64,000 nucleotides of DNA, taken from NCBI GenBank assembly GCA_020632875.1, contig JACKET010000007.1, positions 124,001-188,000 on the forward strand, written 5' to 3'. Each line of letters begins with the position of its first letter. Position 1 is the stretch's first letter. Under the pieces are notes generated by a model. The model was not told the DNA's origin, searched no databases, and saw only the letters and a program-made list of their open reading frames with translations. Source of the DNA: Alphaproteobacteria bacterium (lineage in GTDB: Bacteria; Myxococcota_A; UBA796; GCA-2862545). Shown here piece after piece: positions 58,262-64,000 of the stretch. Made by a program: the position numbers and the translations under genes.

Positions 58262-59254
58262 ATGATTGCCCTTCTCGCTGCCATCCTGCCCACGGCCCAC
58301 GGCGGGGTGTTCAACACCAAGACGATGCACGCCGACTGGCCCGAGCGCCAGGCGCAGCACGAGCACGTCCTCCCGAAGGGCTGGATGCAGGTCGAGATCG
58401 GGCTCGACAACAAGACCACGCACTCCTTCCGCGACGAAGAGGGCACGAAGCTCCGCTACGACGACGAGGTCGCGTGGTCCTACTCGCGGATGTGGCTGCG
58501 GTTCGACCAGGGCTTCTCCCGTCGGATCCGGCTGTACATGCACGTCCCCTGGGTCGAGGCACGGCTGCGCAACGACCACGGCACGCTCGTGGTGACGCGC
58601 GCCCTCGGCGACATCCACACGGGCGCCGTGTTCCAGCCCGTGATCGGCAAGCGGCTCGCCATCGCCGCGAAGATCGACGTGAAGGCGCCGAGCGGCGTCG
58701 AGTGGCCGGGCAACTTCATCGGCGGTCCCACCGGCACGCACTCGTTCCTCACGGGCACGGGCGTCACGAACGTCGGGCTGCACGCGCTGGGGCGCCTCCT
58801 GGTGGTCGACTGGCTCGCGTTCCGCATCGACGCCGCGTACGTGTGGAAGGTCCCGGGAATCGTCGGGTACGTCATCGAGCGCGACGGCTTCGGCAACGGC
58901 TGGCTCGACGCAGGCGACGAGCTCGTGGCGCACGGCTCGATGGTCCACAACTGGACGCGCGACTTCGCGCTCTCGGGCGACATCCGCGCGAGCTACCGCA
59001 CGACCTACCGCATCGGCACGAGCGGCCCGAGCGTGTGGAAGGCGAACCTCTCGCCGATGGAGAACACGGCGGGCGGCTTCCTCGACCTCGGCATGGCCGC
59101 GAGCTGGGAGCCGAACCCCCACGTCGAGCTGAAGGCGCACTTCCGCAGCCAGGTGCTCGGCGCCGACACCACGCACTTCGCGGCGCTCGGCCTCGAAGAG
59201 TACTCGCCGCAGCCGGGCACCGAGCTCGGCGCGGGGGCGGTGGTCCGATGGTGA
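58262..59254 (+). CDS. Outer-membrane beta-barrel protein
   Basis: A 330-aa protein with signal peptide (MIALLAAILPTAHG). Amphipathic strands recur (GWMQVEIGLDNKTTHSF, RLYMHVPWVEARLRN, LAIAAKIDVKAPSG, DFALSGDIRASYRTTY), ending AGAVVRW with the C-terminal aromatic typical of outer-membrane barrels. Probably a channel or porin-like protein of about 14 strands. ATG 58262 is preferred over GTG 58250 for the compact leader. Its stop overlaps the next gene by 7 bp, so both are translated together. Confidence 0.72.
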   Translation: MIALLAAILPTAHGGVFNTKTMHADWPERQAQHEHVLPKGWMQVEIGLDNKTTHSFRDEEGTKLRYDDEVAWSYSRMWLRFDQGFSRRIRLYMHVPWVEARLRNDHGTLVVTRALGDIHTGAVFQPVIGKRLAIAAKIDVKAPSGVEWPGNFIGGPTGTHSFLTGTGVTNVGLHALGRLLVVDWLAFRIDAAYVWKVPGIVGYVIERDGFGNGWLDAGDELVAHGSMVHNWTRDFALSGDIRASYRTTYRIGTSGPSVWKANLSPMENTAGGFLDLGMAASWEPNPHVELKAHFRSQVLGADTTHFAALGLEEYSPQPGTELGAGAVVRW

Positions 59255-62200
59255 GCCTGCTCGCGAGCCTCGCCCTGGCGGGCAACGGGTTCGACTACAA
59301 CCACACCGACGTGCGCTGGCACACGCTCGAGACCGAGCACTTCTTCATCTACTGGCCCGAGTCGAAGAAAGACCCTAGCCACCCGCACTACTTCACCGCC
59401 GCCTTCTCTGCGTCGGCCCTCGCGAAGATCGCCGAGGAGTCGTACCCGGCCATCACCGAGCAGTTCGACTACGACCTGAAAGAGAAGACCCACGTGATGC
59501 TCTACGACCAGGACATCGGGTGGGAGGGCAACGGCTTCGCCATCGCAGAGCTCGACCAGACGGGCTTCCCGGGCATGTGGGGCCCGCTGTTCCGCCAGCG
59601 CGGCCGGATGGAGTTCCTGGAGGACGTGTTCGTCCACGAGTTCGCCCACATCGTGTCCCTCAAGGTCTACCTTCCCTGGTCCGAAGACTCGACGGGGATG
59701 GAGCTCGGGGGCCTCGTCGAAGACGAGGAGTGGCTGAAGCGCTGGGGCGCCAAGGGGCCCTTGTCCAACATCAACGCCGACATCGGCGTGTCGATGGTCC
59801 TGTCGGCCCACACGCCCTACTGGTGGGCCGAAGGCGGCGCCGAGTACTGGTCGCACCAGGCCGGGTACAACTTCTGGGGCACGAGCCGCGAGGCCTACCT
59901 CCGGATGGCCTTCCTCGAAGACCGCGTGCTCGACAACGACCAGTGGACCACGCGGATCGACAAGGAGGGTGCCGACGGAGAGCTCGGCTACAACCAGGGC
60001 TACTCGTTCGGCCTGTGGCTGCACGACCGCTACGACCGCGACGTCTACAGCGAGATGGCGAAGATCTCCGGCGAGCGCTGGCACTGGACCTGGGACAAGG
60101 TGGTCGAAGAGGCCACCGGAGAAGACGCCCGCGAGCTCTACGACCTCTGGTACGCCGACCGCAAGGCCCACTACGAGAAGACCCGCGCCGAGGTCGAGGC
60201 CCGCGGCATGGTCGCCGGCCGCGAGATGTGGCTGACCCAGCCCCTGTGGGAGAAGGAGAAGGACGAAGACTGGGAGGCGATGTCGAAGCGCGAGCAGGAG
60301 GAGGAGAAGGACGGCGAGACCTCGTACATCGAGATGCCCTCGCACTCTCCCGACGGCCGCTACATGGCGTGGTTCGACAACGGCCTGTACATCCGCCAGA
60401 TCCGGGCAGAGGAGTGGGGGGCGATCGGCGGGGAGTACGTCGACCCCGAAGACACCAAGGCCGCGAAGGAGTGGTCGCGGAAGACGACGGGCATCGACTG
60501 GCCGCAGTACTGGAAGGCCAAGTGGAGCCGCGACAACCGCATCGTCGTCACGGGCAGCGAGGACGTCACGGCGCCGGCGCTGATGGACCTCGGCGTGACG
60601 ATGAACCTCGACGGCAAGAACTGGAACCAGCTCGTGCTCGGCGAGATCGTCGACGACGACAAGCAGCTCCGCGTGAAGTGGAAGAAGATCCCGAACACCC
60701 TGCGCGCCGAAGAGTCGGCCTGGCACCCCGACGGCCAGCGCATCGCGTTCTCGCGCTACGACGACGGCACGACCGACCTGTACATGATCAACGCCGACGG
60801 CACGGGCCTGAAGCGGTTCACCCAGTTCGGCGACGGCACGCAGATCCAGGGGCTCGAGTTCGACGCGACGGGCACGAAGATCCTCACGTCCCTGTTCAAG
60901 AACTACCAGCAGGACCTCTTCCTCTTCGACATCGAGACGGGGGAGTGGCAGCGGCTCACCGACAGCGCGGCCGACGAGGTCGACCCGACCTTCGGGCCCG
61001 ACGGGCGCGTGTGGTTCGCGAGCGACCTCGGCGGCATCTCCAACATCTGGAGCCTCGATCTCGAGACGGGGGAGGCCCGCAAGCAGACCGAGGTGCTCGG
61101 GCACGCCTACGGCCCCGACGTTTCGCCCGAGGGGCACCTGTTCTACTCGGCCACCACCGGGCACGGCTTCCGGATCTTCGGCGTTCCTGATGACGAGTTG
61201 AAGAACGAGGTGCAGCCGTACCCCGGGATCTGCGGCGTCGACGACACCGCGTGCATCGACACCGAGGGGTTCATGCTCCATCGGCCGAAGCTCGCCGACG
61301 CCCATGCGCTGTCGAAGCCGTACCACGTGCTCAAGGCGCAGATGCCGTTCAACATCTGGCCGGTGCTGCGAACGACCGACAAGAACGTCGAGATCGGCGC
61401 GTCCGCGTACCTCGGCGACTACGCCGAAGAGCACTACCTCGAGGCCCAGGTCACGGCGGGCAAGGACAACTACCTGTACCTCGGGTACTTCAACGACATG
61501 TTCTGGCCGCACCTCAACCTGGGGTACTCGCGGTACCAGTACAAGGGCACATACGGCTACGGGAACGACCTCGACGGGGTGCCCGAGACCGACGACGTGA
61601 CGGTCGTCGACCTGAAGTTCGAGCAGGTCAGCGACGATGTGTGGCTGTACACGAGCTACTACCTGTCCGACTACCTGTACGTGTCGGCCGGCCTCGACTA
61701 CTCCCGGTACAGCTTCCGCGACACGGGCAACGGCGCGAAGTTCGCGCCCTACCTCGACAGTGTCGGCATCGGCGCCTACGTCGAGTGGTCGCCGCACGGC
61801 TCGAGCTACGCCGGTGACGACTGGATCAACCCGCGCGGCGGTCGGCGCGTGATCTTCGATTACCAGCATCGGATCAGCAACCTGCTCGACCCCGAGATCG
61901 CGGGCACCGTGTACGACGACGGCCAGCGCTTCGACCGGTACCACTTCAACCGGTTCGCGCTGCAGTGGACCGAGTACATCCCGCTGTTCTCGCGGCACAC
62001 CCTGCAGCTCGACTTCGAGGGCGGGTTCATCGACCGCAACGTCATCGGGTGGGACGAGTTCATCGCGGGTGGCCGGCACCCGTACGCGTGGGGCAACGGC
62101 ACCATCGGGAACAACGTCCAGTTCTCGGGCTACGAGGGCTACTCGCTGTACGGCGAGACCATGCTCATCGCGAACGCCTCGTACCGCTTCCCGGTGGCCC

Positions 62201-62643
62201 GCGACCTCGACCTGAAGATCGGCCCCACGTACACCGACGCGATGTACCTCCAGTTCTTCGGCTCCGCGGGCAACCTGTGGTCGTACCGGGTCGAGGGTGA
62301 CACGCACATCGAGGGCTACTCCGTCGTGCCCGACGACCCGAGCAGCGTGCGCCGCGAGATCCCGTTCAAGGACTACTCCGCGAAGAACAGCATCCCGGGC
62401 AAGCCGAACTACGTGCTGACCGACGCCGGCGTCGAGCTCCGCGTGCGCCAGTTCATCTGGAACGACTTCGACTGGGACAGCTTCCTGCGGGTGTCGTACG
62501 GCTTCCGGCCGACGGCGGGCTACGGCGACGTGAACGCCGACCTCATCCAGAGCAGCGTGGCGCGCGATGCCGCGAGCGAGCTCTCCGCCGAGTACGAGAA
62601 GCCGACCTTCCGCGTCTACGCCGGCCTCGGGACGGGGTGGTAG
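59248..62643 (+). CDS. Metallopeptidase-propeller-barrel fusion, outer membrane
   Basis: A 1131-aa protein with leader MVSLLASLALAG. Residues about 20-330 form a gluzincin-like peptidase: HEFAH (His 130, Glu 131, His 134) and downstream YWWAEGGAEYW, where Glu 195 or 199 can be the third zinc ligand. Residues about 360-640 are TolB/PD40-like propeller blades (SHSPDGRYMAWFDNG, AWHPDGQRIAFSRYDDG, DPTFGPDGRVWFASDLGG). Residues about 690-1131 are Tyr-rich amphipathic strands ending GLGTGW, a surface-antigen-type barrel. All peptidase motifs look intact. It may process or present surface proteins. Start overlaps the previous gene by 7 bp; the next gene starts directly after the stop. Confidence 0.85.
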   Translation: MVSLLASLALAGNGFDYNHTDVRWHTLETEHFFIYWPESKKDPSHPHYFTAAFSASALAKIAEESYPAITEQFDYDLKEKTHVMLYDQDIGWEGNGFAIAELDQTGFPGMWGPLFRQRGRMEFLEDVFVHEFAHIVSLKVYLPWSEDSTGMELGGLVEDEEWLKRWGAKGPLSNINADIGVSMVLSAHTPYWWAEGGAEYWSHQAGYNFWGTSREAYLRMAFLEDRVLDNDQWTTRIDKEGADGELGYNQGYSFGLWLHDRYDRDVYSEMAKISGERWHWTWDKVVEEATGEDARELYDLWYADRKAHYEKTRAEVEARGMVAGREMWLTQPLWEKEKDEDWEAMSKREQEEEKDGETSYIEMPSHSPDGRYMAWFDNGLYIRQIRAEEWGAIGGEYVDPEDTKAAKEWSRKTTGIDWPQYWKAKWSRDNRIVVTGSEDVTAPALMDLGVTMNLDGKNWNQLVLGEIVDDDKQLRVKWKKIPNTLRAEESAWHPDGQRIAFSRYDDGTTDLYMINADGTGLKRFTQFGDGTQIQGLEFDATGTKILTSLFKNYQQDLFLFDIETGEWQRLTDSAADEVDPTFGPDGRVWFASDLGGISNIWSLDLETGEARKQTEVLGHAYGPDVSPEGHLFYSATTGHGFRIFGVPDDELKNEVQPYPGICGVDDTACIDTEGFMLHRPKLADAHALSKPYHVLKAQMPFNIWPVLRTTDKNVEIGASAYLGDYAEEHYLEAQVTAGKDNYLYLGYFNDMFWPHLNLGYSRYQYKGTYGYGNDLDGVPETDDVTVVDLKFEQVSDDVWLYTSYYLSDYLYVSAGLDYSRYSFRDTGNGAKFAPYLDSVGIGAYVEWSPHGSSYAGDDWINPRGGRRVIFDYQHRISNLLDPEIAGTVYDDGQRFDRYHFNRFALQWTEYIPLFSRHTLQLDFEGGFIDRNVIGWDEFIAGGRHPYAWGNGTIGNNVQFSGYEGYSLYGETMLIANASYRFPVARDLDLKIGPTYTDAMYLQFFGSAGNLWSYRVEGDTHIEGYSVVPDDPSSVRREIPFKDYSAKNSIPGKPNYVLTDAGVELRVRQFIWNDFDWDSFLRVSYGFRPTAGYGDVNADLIQSSVARDAASELSAEYEKPTFRVYAGLGTGW

Positions 62644-63840
62644 ATGTCGGCGTTCTTCATGACGATTGCGCTGCTCTCGGCCTGCATCCGGCCCTCGGAC
62701 GACTACGAGGTCCGGCTGTACGACGCGTCCACCGAGCTCGACCAGATCCTGCCGCCCGGCGACCCGATGGGCGGGCAGATCGAGTACTTCCGCTTCGCGC
62801 TGAACGGGTCGAATCTCGGGCTCGGCCAGGCGGCGTTCTTCGGTGACACGCCCTACCAGGACGGGCTGTCGTTCGTCATCGGGTACGCCGATTTCGGGTA
62901 CCCGCGCAGCCCCGACTACGACCGGCAGTCCAACTTCCTCGTCCCGGGCCCGCGCGACATCGGGCTCGAAGACGCGTGCGTGACGCGAATCGACGCGTCG
63001 GGGTACCCGGGCACCACCGAGTACGTCGACGTGGGCGACCACATCGCGCTGACCGCCGCAGACGGCGACGTCATCCGGCTCGAGCGCGACCCCAGCAGCC
63101 ACCCGAGGCCCGCGGGCGAGAGCTTCTTCGCGAGCTGGGGCGGCACGCTCGCACCCGCGTTGACCGACCACGCGTACCTCGCCGACACCTGGCGGCCCGA
63201 CAGCGTGTGGGGGCTCTCGTTCCCGGGCACGGTCGTGCCGCCCGAGTCGAGCATGGGCTCCGTGCCGTACCCGCTCACCGCGGCCACCGTGCGGTTCCCG
63301 TCGGGCATCGCGGGCCTCGAGATCGACGGCGAGCCCGTGCGCCCGCCGCACCACGACTACGACGACGACGGCGTGTACACCGGCGAGCGCGACGAGGTGC
63401 GCTTCGCCGGGCCGTTCGAGCGCCAGATGACCCTGACGTGGGAGCCGAGCACCACGTCCGACCCGCTCACCGTGAGCCTGCGCTACCTCGGGGCCGCGGC
63501 GCAGGGCGTGTGCGCGGTCGACGCCGACTGCGACATCGGCGTGAGCTGCGTGGAGGGGGAGTGCATCCCCGACGACGGGGACGGCAGCGTGGTGCTTGGC
63601 GAGCTCGTCTGCACCGTGGTCGACGACGGCGTGTTCTCGCTCTCGCCGGACGACCTCGAGTTCCTCGATGCAGCCGTCCGCGAAGACCAGCGCGCGGGCG
63701 CGGTGCTGTGGGTCGCGCGGATGTCCGAGGGCACCGTCGAGATCCCCGACGCCATGAGCTACGTCGGCGGGCGCATCCCGATCTCGCCGGTCCGAACGCG
63801 GGTCACCGACGTGGTCGTCACCCGGCTGGATCTGCCATGA
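62644..63840 (+). CDS. Lipoprotein, unknown
   Basis: A 398-aa protein with leader ending IALLSAC (lipobox). The mature part is beta-rich with a DYDDDGVYTGERDEV Ca-like loop. A four-Cys knot (CAVDADCDIGVSCVEGEC) resembles the Dickkopf/MYXO-type Cys-rich repeat found in myxobacterial secreted proteins. ATG 62644 follows the previous stop directly (TAGATG). Its TGA overlaps the ATG of the next lipoprotein. It is probably a partner of the barrel fusion at the outer membrane. Confidence 0.8.
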   Translation: MSAFFMTIALLSACIRPSDDYEVRLYDASTELDQILPPGDPMGGQIEYFRFALNGSNLGLGQAAFFGDTPYQDGLSFVIGYADFGYPRSPDYDRQSNFLVPGPRDIGLEDACVTRIDASGYPGTTEYVDVGDHIALTAADGDVIRLERDPSSHPRPAGESFFASWGGTLAPALTDHAYLADTWRPDSVWGLSFPGTVVPPESSMGSVPYPLTAATVRFPSGIAGLEIDGEPVRPPHHDYDDDGVYTGERDEVRFAGPFERQMTLTWEPSTTSDPLTVSLRYLGAAAQGVCAVDADCDIGVSCVEGECIPDDGDGSVVLGELVCTVVDDGVFSLSPDDLEFLDAAVREDQRAGAVLWVARMSEGTVEIPDAMSYVGGRIPISPVRTRVTDVVVTRLDLP

Positions 63841-64000
63841 ACGCGCGAATCGTTACTCAGATCCTGATGTTCGGGCTGGTTGGCTGCCTCGAGCGGCCCT
63901 ACGAGCCGTACTTCGAAGACGCGGCCGATGGCCCCGTCCTCACCGGCGTGACGTTCACCGAAGGCGGCGGGTTCCTCGGCGGGGGCACGGCCGAGATCCA
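63837..64000 (+). CDS. Lipoprotein, 3'-truncated by window edge
   Basis: It starts at ATG 63837 within the previous stop (ATGA). The leader MNARIVTQILMFGLVGC contains a lipobox; the next residues (LERPYEPYFEDAADGP) and VTFTEGGGFLGGGTAEI suggest the beginning of a beta-sandwich. Only about 54 codons are visible. Fourth gene of the operon starting at 58262. Confidence 0.8.
   Translation, partial: MNARIVTQILMFGLVGCLERPYEPYFEDAADGPVLTGVTFTEGGGFLGGGTAEI

Noticed and set aside
58144..59247. N-terminal extension of the 1131-aa fusion protein into the upstream barrel gene
   Set aside because: The extension is out-of-frame Arg/His-rich translation of the barrel gene. ATG 59248 gives a proper signal peptide.

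Overview
The window is GC-rich, densely packed bacterial DNA that looks like Myxococcota (the former Deltaproteobacteria). Three secreted proteins (12017-13357, 52554-53849, 53850-55055) end in a MYXO-CTERM-like tail: a Cys motif, a short hydrophobic stretch and an Arg cluster. There are many lipoproteins with Asp-alternating linkers, a MopE/FG-GAP/ASPIC protein, a Hanks-type Ser/Thr kinase and an FHA regulator. Most of the coding capacity is for exported proteins and regulators.

Layout. 1-1204 is the 3' end of a pre-peptidase C-terminal (PPC)-like repeat lipoprotein. 1273-4035 holds an unknown protein, a membrane histidine kinase whose start lies in a hairpin, and a PnbB/DUF4863 protein. 4076-4784 is a non-coding element with long terminal inverted repeats. 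4856-14759 holds a Ser/Thr kinase, two exported proteins, a zinc-ribbon protein, a four-gene operon (VOC, MazF-like, VOC-VOC-SnoaL, GFA), a trypsin-like protein without its catalytic Ser, and small unknowns. 14734-24318 carries two large wHTH/ATPase regulators, a predicted metallopeptidase, a collagen-like lipoprotein, a serine hydrolase, an enoyl-CoA hydratase relative, a methyltransferase and an SRPBCC protein. 24362-25392 is a toxin-antitoxin-like pair beside a selenocysteine tRNA. 25559-26524 is an FHA regulator. 26593-26935 is a second repeat element.

26937-35619 is an apparent six-gene operon on the minus strand: BoxC, a lipoprotein, BoxB, a MopE/ASPIC lipoprotein, a membrane protein and a metallo-beta-lactamase-fold hydrolase. 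BoxB and BoxC belong to aerobic benzoyl-CoA breakdown (epoxidation, then ring opening). BoxA and the benzoate-CoA ligase are not in the window. A PnbB-like protein (3529-4035), a crotonase (20369-21208) and a hotdog thioesterase (48307-48708) could feed or support the same kind of metabolism.

36307-48272 is a tandem array of six large minus-strand lipoproteins. The first has lamin-tail domains; the other five are PPC-like paralogues of the gene at the window start. Five of the six tether their domains through (Asp-X)n linkers of very different lengths. 48307-56800 holds the thioesterase, a eukaryote-type bifunctional PFK-2/FBPase-2, a TerB-like protein, a beta-helix protein and propeller proteins. 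56905-57545 contains a half copy of the dispersed repeat followed by two diverged tandem units with conserved hairpins. 57561-64000 is an outer-membrane gene group that includes a metallopeptidase-propeller-barrel fusion in a tight operon with lipoproteins.
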